DNA of 64,000 bases from assembly GCF_025370875.1 (NCBI RefSeq), contig NZ_JAMXFD010000006.1, positions 214,460 through 278,459 of the forward strand, read 5' to 3'. The translations under genes were made by a program, and so were the position numbers. Position 1 is the first letter of the stretch. Every line of letters starts with the position of its first letter. Below, piece by piece: positions 9,336 to 18,865 of this stretch. This stretch comes from Laspinema palackyanum D2c (GTDB lineage Bacteria; Cyanobacteriota; Cyanobacteriia; Cyanobacteriales; Laspinemataceae). The notes under the pieces were generated by a model that saw only the letters and a list, made by a program, of their open reading frames with translations, was not told the origin of the DNA and made no database searches.

Positions 9336-10361
9336 ATGTCCCGTTCCAAAGCGCTTCAATCCTATATTCTCCTGCGCTTGCTCTTAGCACCCTTGATGCT
9401 ATGGACGATCGCCACCTTAGTCTTTTTGCTGTTGCGCGCCACCCCAGGCGACCCCATTGATGCAATTTTAGGCCCCAAAGCCCCAGAAATTGAAAAAATC
9501 CGGTTGCGCGAGCAACTGGGCTTAGGTGCACCTTTGTGGTTACAATACATCCGTTTCATGGGAGATTTGCTCCGGTTAGACTTAGGCACATCCCTCACCA
9601 CCCGAGGACAAACCGTCTGGGAAATCGTCGGTCAATATTTCCCCGCTACCTTAGAAATCGCCGTGGTGAGTATGGCTGTTGCCATCATTGTTGGCATTGG
9701 GGTGGGGGTGATTTCCGCCTCTAATCCCAATACCGGCTGGGATGTCGGAGGACGGATGTTTGGCATCATCACCTATTCCCTCCCCGCATTTTGGGTGGGG
9801 ATGATTATGCAGTTAATTTTTAGCGTACAACTGGGGTGGTTTCCCGTGGGGGCACGTTTTCCGAGTACCCAAACTCCACCCTCGGGACCAACAGGACTGT
9901 ACCTGATTGATAGTTTGTTCAGTGGAAATCTGGGGAATTTTTTCACCACCTTGCACTATTTGGCCCTACCCTCGTTGACCCTGGGAATTCTGATTAGTGG
10001 GATTTTTGAGCGCATTGTTCGGGTGAATTTGAAGCAAACGTTACAAGCGGATTATGTAGAAGCCGCCAGAGCAAGAGGGATACCGGAAACGCGAATTGCG
10101 ATCGCTCATGCTTTAAAAAATGCTATGATTCCCGTGATTACAGTGATGGGATTGACCTTAGCGGCACTTTTAGGGGGAGCAATTTTAACCGAAGTGACCT
10201 TTTCTTGGCCCGGATTAGCCAATCGACTCTATGAGGCGATTTCCTTACGCGATTATCCGACAGTTCAGGGAATTGTGGTCTTTTTTGCAGGGATTGTGGT
10301 GATTGCCAGCATTGGAATTGATTTGCTGAATGCTTATATCGACCCCCGAATTCGCTATTAG
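9336..10361 (+). CDS. Peptide-type ABC transporter permease (DppB/GsiC family)
   Basis: A 341-residue inner-membrane permease. The first helix (LLRLLLAPLMLWTIATLVFL) is followed by RATPGDPID, a hallmark of the DppB branch, and the inner-membrane segment holds the ATPase-contact (EAA) loop YVEAARARGIPETRIAIAHAL. Further helices follow, ending in IDLLNAYIDPRIRY, the usual family C terminus. It lies 90 bases after the binding-protein gene and is probably co-transcribed. No second permease (DppC) or ATPase gene follows, so these must be encoded elsewhere, as is common in cyanobacteria. ATG 9336 gives the normal N terminus; the frame is open further upstream. Confidence 0.9.
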   Translation: MSRSKALQSYILLRLLLAPLMLWTIATLVFLLLRATPGDPIDAILGPKAPEIEKIRLREQLGLGAPLWLQYIRFMGDLLRLDLGTSLTTRGQTVWEIVGQYFPATLEIAVVSMAVAIIVGIGVGVISASNPNTGWDVGGRMFGIITYSLPAFWVGMIMQLIFSVQLGWFPVGARFPSTQTPPSGPTGLYLIDSLFSGNLGNFFTTLHYLALPSLTLGILISGIFERIVRVNLKQTLQADYVEAARARGIPETRIAIAHALKNAMIPVITVMGLTLAALLGGAILTEVTFSWPGLANRLYEAISLRDYPTVQGIVVFFAGIVVIASIGIDLLNAYIDPRIRY

Positions 10362-10376
10362 ATACAAAGCAACTTC

Positions 10377-10441
10377 AGAAACGGGGTTTTTGCGACAAGT
10401 TTTGGAGATTAGCCCAGATTTAGGCAAAAAACCCGGTTTCT
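10377..10441. repeat. Palindromic 65-bp element, copy A
   Basis: The ends are imperfect inverted repeats: AGAAACGGGGTTTTTG at the left and a complementary CAAAAAACCCGGTTTCT at the right. It is about 70% similar to copy B (10461-10525) and shares the inner segment GATTAGCCCAG. It lies just after the permease stop and may work as a terminator. Confidence 0.7.
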
Positions 10442-10460
10442 TAAGCTTTACCCAGGACTA

Positions 10461-10525
10461 AGAAACCGGGTTTCTGTGACTAATTTTGTAGATTAGCCCA
10501 GGTTGAGGCAAGAAACCCAGTTTCT
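10461..10525. repeat. Palindromic 65-bp element, copy B
   Basis: Ends AGAAACCGGGTTTCT and AGAAACCCAGTTTCT form a near-perfect 15-bp terminal inverted repeat. It is in direct orientation to copy A, 19 bases away. A third member lies at 47785-47850. No coding capacity, so a non-autonomous mobile or hairpin repeat is likely. Confidence 0.75.
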
Positions 10526-10558
10526 GAGCCTACAGGCTGGAAATCCCAAACTATGAAA

Positions 10559-11302
10559 TTAATTAGAACGAGTTCCCGGTTGTTGTAACAAGCGATCAAT
10601 GCGACTCACTGCCGAAAAATTGCCCTGTCTCTGGAATAAATCTCGGGCGGTTTGTAAGGCTTGAGTCGCTTCCGTTTGAGCGCCTTGTTGCGATAAAACC
10701 ATGCCTAAATTGCCGTAGGCTTCTGCAAAATTAGGGTTGATGGCAATTGCTTCTTGATAGGCGGATATGGCTTCTGGAATTGCCCCGAGATTCACTAAAA
10801 TATTGCCCATATTATAGTAAGCTTTATCATAGTTAGGCTGGAGACGAATGGCTTCTCGATAGGCAGCGATCGCCTCATCGAAGTCCTGTTGTTGTGCCAA
10901 GGCATTGGCTAAATTATAATGAGCGGCAGCTAATTGGGAATTCGTAGCAATGGCATTTCGGTAGGCGGCGATCGCCTCAGAAATTCGCCCTAGATTCACT
11001 AAGGCAACTCCCATATTGATTTGCGCTTCGGTAAAATTAGGATTCAGTCGAATCGCTTGCTGATAAGAAGCGATTGCTCCCTCTAAATTCCCCTCATCCT
11101 GGAGTTTTGCGCCTTCGGTATAATACCGTTCCGCTTCCGGGAATTCCTCCATTCCCTGCGCCACCCAAACGACCCCTGGGATTTGAGAGGTTTCAAAATG
11201 CTCTCTCATGGATGGTGCGATCGCTTGCACTTTGGGGGTTACCCCGAGACATAGCAAGATTGCCACCCCTAATGTTTGCTTGTAATCCCTGTTAGTCCAC
11301 AT
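10559..11302 (-). CDS. Secreted or periplasmic TPR protein
   Basis: A 247-residue protein with an N-terminal signal-like segment (TLGVAILLCLGVTPKVQA) and then about five tetratricopeptide repeats between residues 55 and 225. Each has the pattern GNLxxAIxxYxxAIxLNPNF (for example YNLANALAQQQDFDEAIAAY). TPR arrays mediate protein-protein contacts; the partner is unknown. It stands alone between the palindromic repeats and the hps genes, with 126 bases before hpsP on the same strand, so it could be the last gene of that transcript. ATG 11302 is the only start that keeps the signal peptide. Confidence 0.75.
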   Translation of the reverse strand: MWTNRDYKQTLGVAILLCLGVTPKVQAIAPSMREHFETSQIPGVVWVAQGMEEFPEAERYYTEGAKLQDEGNLEGAIASYQQAIRLNPNFTEAQINMGVALVNLGRISEAIAAYRNAIATNSQLAAAHYNLANALAQQQDFDEAIAAYREAIRLQPNYDKAYYNMGNILVNLGAIPEAISAYQEAIAINPNFAEAYGNLGMVLSQQGAQTEATQALQTARDLFQRQGNFSAVSRIDRLLQQPGTRSN

Positions 11303-11428
11303 AAATCATTCCCCAAACCCTCAACTGTAGTAGATCAATCTGTTTGTTATCAAGTGTAGCGAATAAATTCAAGGGTTCTGAAGTTCGAGGGATTCAGGGT
11401 ATTTATCCCAGGGAATAGGGCGATCGCC

Positions 11429-12634
11429 TTATCCCTGCGCGAGAATCTCTCTATATGCTGCTAGGGTTTGCTGGGCGATCGCATCCCAATTGTAATGAAT
11501 CGCCGCATACTCCTGACCCTTCTCTCCCCGCTTCAAACACTCCTGGGGATTGGCGACTGCCTCCGAAAGCAACTGTGCGATTTCCTCGACAGTCCCATTC
11601 CCCACCCAACCTGCACCCGCTTCCAGCACATCTTCCCAGATATAAACCCCCCGAGAAACACAAACTGCCGTTCCTGCTGCCATTGCCTCCGCCACCGCAA
11701 TCCCAAAGTTCTCATAATAAGACGGCAGCACAAAAATATCTGCTGCCTGAAGCAACCCTACTTTAAACTCTCCGCGCACAAACCCAGGCAAACTCGTACA
11801 ATCCGCCAAGGGAGAAGCAGCAATTTGGGATCTAATTTTTTCCTCATACTCTGGATCTTGGGGGTTGCTTCCCGCTAACACAAAATGAAACTCTAACCCT
11901 TGATCCAGTAACTTTTCTAATGCAGGTAACAATAAATCTAATCCCTTTTTCGGTTCAATCCGCGACAGAAACAAAACTAGGGGGCAATTACTGGCAATTC
12001 CCAATTCCTCCCGAATTTTCTTCCCGCGTTGCTGCCGTTCCTCCGGCGTCAACTTTCCATCCATTCCCGGTAAACTCACCCCTAAAGGAATAATTAAATC
12101 CCGGGTTTTCACCCCAAACCGTTCCGAAATCTTCGCCTCTTCTGCACTCGTAAAATGAATCGCTGCCGCCCCCGATAAATTCCCCCGTTCCCACAATGCC
12201 GTGTAAACTTGCTTCATCGCGTTTTTCTTCCGCAAATCTGCCGGATCTAGAGTTCCTAACGGACGCAAAATATAAGGAATCTTCCGCAGTCTTGCCACGG
12301 TTGCCGCCCCAGAAATTACCGGAGAAAATAGGGCGTGTAAGTGGGCAATATCATACTCATTTCCCTTTATAGATAACCACCGTAATAAATCCACCGAAAA
12401 TTTATAACGACGAAAGGGAGAACAGGGAAAATAGCGGATTTGATATCCCTCCTGTTCTACTGGGGAGTCTAGGGGAACATCCAGAGGCGCTTGTCCCACA
12501 TCTCCATTAGAATTAGTCGTTAATATTGTCACTTGAGCACCTTGTCGTGCCAGGGCTGCCGATAACCCCAACACCATTTGACTCGGCCCTCCATAAACCA
12601 GGGAAATAGACGGAATAATTTGCAAAATTTTCAT
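11429..12634 (-). CDS. hpsP: GT4 glycosyltransferase, probable HpsP
   Basis: A 401-residue GT-B enzyme expected to add a sugar to a cytoplasmic, lipid-linked polysaccharide precursor. The N-terminal half begins MKILQIIPSISLVYGGPSQ and has HLHALFSPV. The C-terminal half has the donor-binding signature FVLPSYYENFGIAVAEAMAAG, whose E(x7)E pair is typical of GT4. LFLSRIEPKKGLDLLLPA marks the domain junction. It is the last gene of an array in the order L-N-O-P, the reason for the HpsP name; that order and the hormogonium polysaccharide role are recalled family knowledge. The GT4 call is firm; the symbol is moderate. Confidence 0.7.
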   Translation of the reverse strand: MKILQIIPSISLVYGGPSQMVLGLSAALARQGAQVTILTTNSNGDVGQAPLDVPLDSPVEQEGYQIRYFPCSPFRRYKFSVDLLRWLSIKGNEYDIAHLHALFSPVISGAATVARLRKIPYILRPLGTLDPADLRKKNAMKQVYTALWERGNLSGAAAIHFTSAEEAKISERFGVKTRDLIIPLGVSLPGMDGKLTPEERQQRGKKIREELGIASNCPLVLFLSRIEPKKGLDLLLPALEKLLDQGLEFHFVLAGSNPQDPEYEEKIRSQIAASPLADCTSLPGFVRGEFKVGLLQAADIFVLPSYYENFGIAVAEAMAAGTAVCVSRGVYIWEDVLEAGAGWVGNGTVEEIAQLLSEAVANPQECLKRGEKGQEYAAIHYNWDAIAQQTLAAYREILAQG

Positions 12635-12775
12635 AGATTAAAATAAGAATTTAACGGGTTTAGGGAGAACTTTGAGGGGAATAGCAAGCCAGATGCTACC
12701 CCTCCAAAAAAAGGCAAATCATAACGGTGGAAGAGGCTAAAATTATAAGAATATTTATCCCTTCCTACATCCTCG

Positions 12776-12820
12776 TTCCTAGGCTCTACCTAGGAAGGCT
12801 CAAATGGAGGCTTTCCCTCC
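12776..12820. repeat. Double-hairpin intergenic repeat
   Basis: TTCCTAGG-CTCTA-CCTAGGAA (12776-12796) is followed by GGAGG-CTTTC-CCTCC (12806-12820). This resembles a dispersed cyanobacterial repeat of the form GTTCCCAGGCTCTGCCTGGGAA. It lies just after the hpsO stop (minus strand) and may act as a terminator. Confidence 0.6.
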
Positions 12821-12826
12821 TAACCC

Positions 12827-13999
12827 CTACTGCTCCAAAATTGTCTGATAAAATTCAAACTGTTGTTGAGCAAGAGCCTGATTGGTATAATGTTCCATTG
12901 CCCTTTGATAACCGCGATGAGCCAATTCCTCCGCAAATACAGGGTTGTCCATGAGTTTAGAGAGGCAATCTTGCAACGCTTCCGCATTCCCTTCGGGAAA
13001 GACTAATCCCGCATCTTGAATCACATTGGGAATTTCCCCGGAATCCGACCCAATTACCGCAACTTGACAAGCCATTGCTTCAATTAAAACATGACCAAAT
13101 TGTTCTTTCCATCCCGCAGAGGTTAAGGTTTTAAACTTATCGGTGGTTTCCGAAGGGAGAACCAAAACATCCATTAAGTTAATATAGCGCTGGACCTCAT
13201 CATGGGGAACACTTTCAATCCAAATTAGCCGATTTTGCAAATTAAACTCTGTGGCTTTTTGCAACAGAATCTCTTTTAAAGGACCGCGACCTAATAGCAG
13301 CAATTTCCAAGGTTTTTCGGCTAAATGAGATAAAGACTGGAGTAAGGTGAGCAATCCTTTTTCTTCCACAAACCGCCCGACAAAACCAACGACGAATTCA
13401 TCGGTTTGAATGGCGAATTTAGTGCGGAGTTCCGGTTGAGGATGGGGACGAAAGAGGGTTTCATCAACGCCGAGTTGAGGCATGATTTTGAGGGGACCGG
13501 AATAGCCGCGATCGCGCAAAATTTCAGCCCCATCTTGATTGCCCACAATAATGCCATCGGTATGGCGCAAATTATAGGATTCTAAGACAGAAACCGGGAA
13601 TTTTAATTGATAAGGGAGATTCCACCAAGTAAAGAAGAGATTTTTGGCTTTTAATCCCAGCAAGCGGTTTAGAGTGATAAATTCCGAGTAGGCGATCGCC
13701 TTCGCACCCTGTTCTACTTGAATAATATCGGGACGCCACTGCCGCAACAGGGAAATCAAATCCGCGCCAAAGGTCAAAAGTCCTTGATTGTTCTGGCTAA
13801 AATTGGAAATCGGCATCACTCGAAACGAACCTTCTTCGAGGAATTGGGTTTCGATGAGTTGATTTTGAACGCCACCAGGACGCCATCGCCGGGGAACTAC
13901 CACGGTGACTTCAATACCGGGAGCAAGTTGGGCTAGTTTTCGTAACTTTTCCCGGTTTAAATCAACAATATAAGTATGGCTGGCAACTAGAATTTTCAC
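12827..13999 (-). CDS. hpsO: GT4 glycosyltransferase, probable HpsO
   Basis: A 390-residue GT-B glycosyltransferase. The N-terminal domain starts MKILVASHTYIVDLNREK and includes DIIQVEQGAKA. The linker VGFVGRFVEEKGLLTLLQSL is typical of GT4, and the C-terminal donor site reads FGHVLIEAMACQVAVIGSDSGEIPNVI. It would act in the cytoplasm on a lipid-linked glycan. It lies 23 bases after hpsN on the same strand, so the two are almost certainly in one operon. Assignment as HpsO rests on the gene order hpsL-N-O-P. Sugar donor and linkage cannot be told. Confidence 0.7.
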   Translation of the reverse strand: MKILVASHTYIVDLNREKLRKLAQLAPGIEVTVVVPRRWRPGGVQNQLIETQFLEEGSFRVMPISNFSQNNQGLLTFGADLISLLRQWRPDIIQVEQGAKAIAYSEFITLNRLLGLKAKNLFFTWWNLPYQLKFPVSVLESYNLRHTDGIIVGNQDGAEILRDRGYSGPLKIMPQLGVDETLFRPHPQPELRTKFAIQTDEFVVGFVGRFVEEKGLLTLLQSLSHLAEKPWKLLLLGRGPLKEILLQKATEFNLQNRLIWIESVPHDEVQRYINLMDVLVLPSETTDKFKTLTSAGWKEQFGHVLIEAMACQVAVIGSDSGEIPNVIQDAGLVFPEGNAEALQDCLSKLMDNPVFAEELAHRGYQRAMEHYTNQALAQQQFEFYQTILEQ

Positions 14000-14022
14000 A
14001 GCATCTACAATAAATTGATAGG

Positions 14023-15015
14023 TCAGGGTTTTTGAGAATGGGCGAGTTCATCTTGTTGGCTGTAAATTTGTCCATCCTGAAAGCTCGATTGGAACACGGT
14101 GCCAACGGCATTGAAAAATCCCAGGGTATAGAACCAAAACCGCACGAGGGTTTTAAGCGGCGACCCACTTTTATTGCAGGGGGGATGACCCAGAACATGG
14201 CAGTCGAATAAACGAGCGAAAAAGCGCAGACATTGGGAGAGGGTGAGATTTTTTAAACCCAGGAGAAAATGGTTGTGATAAAAGGTGATTTGGTAGCTAA
14301 TTGAGCGAGTGCTAATATCATGACAACCTCCGGTTTCTTCTCCTAAATGAATTAAGTGAGCGTCCGGTTCATACCAGATTTTGTATCCGGTTTGTCGCAA
14401 ACGCAAGCAAAAATCTGATTCTTCTCGGACGGCGCTACCTCGGAAGCGTTCGTCAAAGTGCAATCCGTACTTGTCGAAAATCTCGCGACGGAAGGACATA
14501 TTGCAACCGCGAACAGAGAGAACTTCCTGGGGTTTGACGGTATGCACCAGGTCGATATAATACCAGGCAATTCCCGGATCCATTGCTTCTGGGGGTAAAT
14601 CCTCGATGGTTAAACCGCCCCCGGAGTCAGCGAGTTTCATGCGATCAAAAACCCGACCGGCGATCGCCCCGATTTCGGGGTTATCCAGGTAATTGCGCGC
14701 ATGAGCGTGGAGAAAACCCGGGGGAAGTTGGACATCATCATCGAGAAATAGAATAATTGCCCCCTGCGATCGGCGCACGGCATAGTTGCGAGCCCCGGGT
14801 AAACTCGCCCAATCCAGGCGCAACCACTGAATGCGATCGGATTCGGCGAGGGATTGCAGATAGGCATCGGTTTCCGGTTCATGGGTGGCGGTTTGATCGA
14901 CCACCAAGACCTCAAAATCCGGGTAGTCTTGTTGGAGGACATCGGCGATCGTCTCTCGCAATACCTTTTCCCGGTTGTAGGTGGGAATAATCACAGAAAT
15001 CGAGGGCAAAGACAT
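14023..15015 (-). CDS. hpsN: GT2 glycosyltransferase, probable HpsN
   Basis: A 330-residue GT-A enzyme. The first residues SLPSISVIIPTYNREKVLRE are classic for GT2. The metal-binding DDD is in ILFLDDDVQLPPGF near residue 95, and the acceptor-side acidic motif is in REESDFCLRLRQTG. It probably transfers a sugar from a nucleotide donor to a lipid-linked glycan. The frame is open 75 codons upstream into the spacer after hpsL, but that part is low-complexity and the ATG at 15015 gives the normal GT2 N terminus. It lies between hpsL and hpsO; the HpsN name is inferred from order and resemblance. Confidence 0.7.
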   Translation of the reverse strand: MSLPSISVIIPTYNREKVLRETIADVLQQDYPDFEVLVVDQTATHEPETDAYLQSLAESDRIQWLRLDWASLPGARNYAVRRSQGAIILFLDDDVQLPPGFLHAHARNYLDNPEIGAIAGRVFDRMKLADSGGGLTIEDLPPEAMDPGIAWYYIDLVHTVKPQEVLSVRGCNMSFRREIFDKYGLHFDERFRGSAVREESDFCLRLRQTGYKIWYEPDAHLIHLGEETGGCHDISTRSISYQITFYHNHFLLGLKNLTLSQCLRFFARLFDCHVLGHPPCNKSGSPLKTLVRFWFYTLGFFNAVGTVFQSSFQDGQIYSQQDELAHSQKP

Positions 15016-15094
15016 GGAGTTAAGGGTTGAAAGTTTAGAGTTTAGAGGAGTTGAAGGCGATCGGCAAGGGAACCGGGCGGTTGGGGGGTCGGGT

Positions 15095-16747
15095 TTATTT
15101 CTTTTTCGGCTTCTTTTTAGAGGACCGTTTATTATCCAGTAAACCCAGTTCTTCCGCTTCAAGTTTTTCTTGGGCAACCTCTCGGTCAAGGTCAGGCAAC
15201 TTGAACAGCAACCCAGCAAAGACCCAGTAATAGACCGCAACCGGGTCTACATCCAGAGGATAATAGTAAGTGTTATAGCTGATAAACAAGATAAAAACCC
15301 AATAGGATGCGCCATAGCCTCGGAGATTTTTATCTTTGACAGAGCGATAGGTTTTAAAGGCGAGATAGGTCAGAGTCGTCACGAAAATCAGAAACCCCAT
15401 CACTCCGACCGGGCCAATTTCATAGAGTAATTTAGGATAGTAGGTTTCGATGAGCTTTGTGTCTCCGAACATTCGAGCGGAGTTGGTGGCTCTGCCTAAA
15501 CCATTCCCAAAAAATCCATCCTGTCCTTTTGAGGTAAATTCGGCTTGGTGGGCGATAAAATCCGTAGGTGGAGAGGCATTCCAGCGACCGACAAAACTAT
15601 CGATCCGTTCCGTAATCACATCTGGAAAGAGGGCCATCGCCCCAAATCCCAAAATTGAGAGTCCGACGGCGATCGGCACAAACCGTTTCAGATTGGTGAT
15701 TTGACCCGTGATGACCAGCAGAATAACCGTTAGGACAGGGACAAGCGCTAACGCAATTCGTTGACCGGAGATCACGGAATTGACAAATACTAAGGCCATT
15801 CCCAAAAAACTCAGAAGCTGCCAGACTAATGAGGGGTCGTTAAAGGCTGAGGCAAAGGTAAAAAAGAGGTTAGCAATCAGGAACCAAGCCCACTGCCAGG
15901 GGGCAACAAAGGTCCCGGGTAAGCGAATCATACTCTGCTCGGGACTAAAAACCAGGGAACCCCCGACGAGACATTTAGCATCAAGGGTGGCTTTAAATAG
16001 GGCCTCGCCGGAATAGCCGCGAGTGCCTGGACAGCGACCTGTCAGCAGCAACCAATACTGCACAACACCCAATCCACAGCAGATTAGGGCCAGAACGACA
16101 TGGGTGCGGGTCAGCCACAGAAATTCCTTTTTGTTACGGATCAGATAATAGCTGCATCCGATCAAGGGAAGATAGCCGAGGAAGACTTTCAGCCCCAGTA
16201 GTCCCATTGCGAAGGGCTTGCCATCGGGTCGGGGGGCAAACTCCTGAGCACCGTTGACAAAGACCAGGGTCATCAGACTGACCGAGAGCAGGATGTTCAA
16301 AGCAGGACCCAGTTGGGGGGGAATTAAAAAGGGGAGTTTTTTGGCCTTGATCTCCCGGTATAGGGCGATCGCCCCGGGAACATAAAACCCATCTTTAGCC
16401 AGTTGAAAGATGGCATTTCCCCCGCCAACCCAGTAGGTAATGGTCCCGGAGAACGGCATATAGATCATGAAGCCCCACATCGCTAAACGGGGATATTTGT
16501 AGGACAGTAATAAAACCGCAACCCCACCTCCACCGGCGATCGCTAACTTGTAGTCCGCCACAAAAAAAAGTACGAGCCCGATCGCCGCACCGAGACCTCC
16601 ATAGGTCTGAAACGCTCGAATCATCGCTTTGCGTTCGCGATCCACCTTCTTTTGTTGGGCAGCCAGTTCTTTTTTGCTCACAGAAGGCGCTTGTGCCTCC
16701 TGATTGGTTTGGGACTTTTTCTTAGATTTTTGCTTGCTTTTTAACAT
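15095..16747 (-). CDS. hpsL: Polytopic membrane protein, probable HpsL
   Basis: A 550-residue membrane protein of the O-antigen ligase/polymerase type. A very basic N-terminal tail of Lys and Ser (KSKQKSKKKSQ) precedes about ten to twelve hydrophobic segments from residue 48 (GLGAAIGLVLFFVADYKLAI). A large loop near residues 380-430 carries NGLGRATNSARMFGD, the place where Wzy/WaaL-type proteins have functional residues. The C terminus is again basic (KRSSKKKPKKK). It fits hormogonium polysaccharide protein HpsL as I recall it. Likely role: joining or exporting polysaccharide units. It is the first gene of the hps operon here. Confidence 0.7.
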   Translation of the reverse strand: MLKSKQKSKKKSQTNQEAQAPSVSKKELAAQQKKVDRERKAMIRAFQTYGGLGAAIGLVLFFVADYKLAIAGGGGVAVLLLSYKYPRLAMWGFMIYMPFSGTITYWVGGGNAIFQLAKDGFYVPGAIALYREIKAKKLPFLIPPQLGPALNILLSVSLMTLVFVNGAQEFAPRPDGKPFAMGLLGLKVFLGYLPLIGCSYYLIRNKKEFLWLTRTHVVLALICCGLGVVQYWLLLTGRCPGTRGYSGEALFKATLDAKCLVGGSLVFSPEQSMIRLPGTFVAPWQWAWFLIANLFFTFASAFNDPSLVWQLLSFLGMALVFVNSVISGQRIALALVPVLTVILLVITGQITNLKRFVPIAVGLSILGFGAMALFPDVITERIDSFVGRWNASPPTDFIAHQAEFTSKGQDGFFGNGLGRATNSARMFGDTKLIETYYPKLLYEIGPVGVMGFLIFVTTLTYLAFKTYRSVKDKNLRGYGASYWVFILFISYNTYYYPLDVDPVAVYYWVFAGLLFKLPDLDREVAQEKLEAEELGLLDNKRSSKKKPKKK

Positions 16748-17132
16748 ATTCCGATGGTGAATCTTCCCCAGGAATTAGACCCTCGAACCGACGGGCCTTT
16801 CTACGGACAGTCACACAAACCCGACTAATCACTTCTTAGTGATAACATCAAATCTCCAGGGACGGCTATATCCAACTCCGAGGGAGGGATGGCGATCGCC
16901 ATTACCACCGGGCAGATAGAGAATTACACCACCAGAAATTGCACCCCTGCTGAGCTACCCCTGTGCTCGGTCCTGAAGCCCATGCAGCCCTCCACAGCCC
17001 CTATTTTTAACGAATAGACTCCTGTCCTACTCTCCCCCAACAAAGAAAAAAGAAAAGAAGACCCGATCGCTCGCGCCTTCTTTTCTAAATTTATTCCGAT
17101 TTAAGACTGCAACTTAACGGGATAATTCAACT
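16748..17132. other. Spacer between glmM and hpsL
   Basis: It holds the upstream region of hpsL and, at its low-coordinate-facing side near 17051-17086, the glmM terminator. No gene is visible in the rest. Confidence 0.5.
17051..17086 (-). terminator. Intrinsic terminator of glmM
   Basis: A perfect 10-bp stem (AGAAAAGAAG/CTTCTTTTCT) with a 16-base GC-rich loop lies 47 bases past the glmM stop. Read on the minus strand it is followed by TTTTTTCTTTG, a good T tract. Confidence 0.8.
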
Positions 17133-18668
17133 CTAAGCGGCCAAATGTTGCTCAACAACTCGAACTAAATTATCTGTCCAATAATTTGCCAGTTCCGCAG
17201 TTGCTGCTTCTACCATCACCCGGATCAAGGGTTCCGTACCCGAGGCCCGAACTAAAATCCGGCCTTGATCACCCATTGCTGTTGTGGCGCGGTCGATCGC
17301 AATTTGCACAGGTTCGCAACTCTCCCAATCCATCCGGCGATCGCGGTCTTCTACTCGCACATTCCGTAACAATTGCGGATAGGTTTGGAAACTCTCATCC
17401 ACCATCTGCCCTAGGGAACCGCCCTGTTGTCTAACCACCGTTGCCAGATGAATCGCCGTCATCACCCCATCTCCGGTTACCCCATAGTGACGACAGAGGA
17501 TATGACCGGATTGTTCACCGCCTAACATCGACCCGGTACGCAGCATTTCTGCATGGACGTGCTGATCGCCGACGGGAGTTCTCAGGAGTTTACCCCCCAA
17601 TTTTTCCCAGGCCCGTTCAAAACCTAAATTCGACATCACCGTAGCCACAATCGTGGAGTCCGGGAGTTGACCGGACTGTTCCAGGGTCTGTCCCCACAAA
17701 TATAAAATATAATCCCCATCAATCGGGCGGCCTCTATCATCCACCCCTAAGACGCGATCGGCATCCCCATCAAAAGCAAACCCCATATCGGCATTGTAAG
17801 CCTTGACCGAGGATTGTAGCACATCCAGATGGGTGGAACCGCAGCCGACATTAATGCGATCGCCATCGGGGCGATCGTGCAAGCAGATAATTTCCGCCCC
17901 CAATGCCTGAAACACCTCCGGGGCCAACTTCGCCGCTGCACCCCAAGCCAAATCTAAAACAATCCGCATTCCCTGTAATGGCAATTCCTCAGTCCCATTA
18001 CCATAAATCAACGGGAGTTGCAACGCTTTCGCGTAATCTGCTACTAACTCGGGCCTATAATATTGATGGCCCCAGGCCCCAGTTCCATTCCCCGAGTCCA
18101 TCTGCCCTCGAATCCCGGCTTCAATCAACTTTTGCACCGCAGCCGGTAGCTTCGTCCCGTCGGCTCCAAAAAACTTAATTCCATTATCCCCCGGGGGATT
18201 GTGACTGGCTGAAATCATCACCCCGCCAATGGCTTCAGAAACGCTCGTCAAGTAGGCAACGCAGGGGGTCGGACATAATCCTAAATTCCAAACCTCTAAC
18301 CCGGCCGAAGTCAGCCCCGCAGTGAGGGCCATTGCTAACATATCGCTAGAATTGCGAGAATCTTGTCCTAAAATAATCGGACCCGTTGTCCCACTTTGGG
18401 CTTTCAGGACCTGACCTGCCCAAAATCCGACCTGCAAGGCGAGGGGTGCATTCAGAAAATCTCCCACTCGTCCGCGAATTCCATCGGTCCCAAATAAGGG
18501 AGTATTGGGCAGATAAATTCCGGTTTCTACCACGGAAAGGCGATTGATGACCTCTTTACCCGCAATGGGTTTGGGGTTTTGTACCGATTTAGACCCATTC
18601 ACCCCGGCGAGGGTTAAGGATGAGCCGTTTGATCCAGAGCCTTGCGTCCAGGCTGGAGTTGTTACCAT
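17133..18668 (-). CDS. glmM: Phosphoglucosamine mutase GlmM
   Basis: The enzyme converts glucosamine-6-phosphate to glucosamine-1-phosphate, feeding UDP-GlcNAc for peptidoglycan and surface glycans in the cytoplasm. It is 511 residues from ATG 18668. After a poorly conserved ~45-residue N-terminal extension it starts [13 protein letters not shown]. The phospho-Ser motif is [20 protein letters not shown], the metal site [12 protein letters not shown], the sugar loop GGEQSGHI and the phosphate site [14 protein letters not shown]. These separate it from phosphomannomutases, which have a different sugar loop. A GTG seven codons upstream is possible; GGAG lies 11 bases before the chosen ATG. Its location beside glycan genes is consistent with precursor supply. 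Confidence 0.9.
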   Translation of the reverse strand: MVTTPAWTQGSGSNGSSLTLAGVNGSKSVQNPKPIAGKEVINRLSVVETGIYLPNTPLFGTDGIRGRVGDFLNAPLALQVGFWAGQVLKAQSGTTGPIILGQDSRNSSDMLAMALTAGLTSAGLEVWNLGLCPTPCVAYLTSVSEAIGGVMISASHNPPGDNGIKFFGADGTKLPAAVQKLIEAGIRGQMDSGNGTGAWGHQYYRPELVADYAKALQLPLIYGNGTEELPLQGMRIVLDLAWGAAAKLAPEVFQALGAEIICLHDRPDGDRINVGCGSTHLDVLQSSVKAYNADMGFAFDGDADRVLGVDDRGRPIDGDYILYLWGQTLEQSGQLPDSTIVATVMSNLGFERAWEKLGGKLLRTPVGDQHVHAEMLRTGSMLGGEQSGHILCRHYGVTGDGVMTAIHLATVVRQQGGSLGQMVDESFQTYPQLLRNVRVEDRDRRMDWESCEPVQIAIDRATTAMGDQGRILVRASGTEPLIRVMVEAATAELANYWTDNLVRVVEQHLAA

Positions 18669-18809
18669 AAATTTATTCACTCCACACACACACCAATATA
18701 TAGATTCACTGTGGAGAATAGCATTTCCACAGAAATATCCTACTAAACAAGAGTAAAAAGCTGAAATCCGGAGTTAAGCCGGTTAAGAGACTCAAGATAG
18801 AAGGATCAC

Positions 18810-18865
18810 GGATGAATGAACAAGGATGAATTGTGGGGATTTTGTTCATCCTTGTTCATTCATCC
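18810..18865 (-). terminator. Perfect 21-bp inverted repeat abutting a GT4 stop codon
   Basis: Arms 18810-18830 and 18845-18865 are exactly complementary, with a 14-base loop. The arm contains GGATGAA twice. It directly follows the stop of the minus-strand GT4 gene and probably ends its transcript. Confidence 0.7.

Noticed and set aside
15016-15240. N-terminal extension of the HpsN frame
   Set aside because: The extension is low-complexity and GT2 enzymes start near the IIPTYNRE motif. ATG 15015 is the normal start, and the extension overlaps the end of hpsL.
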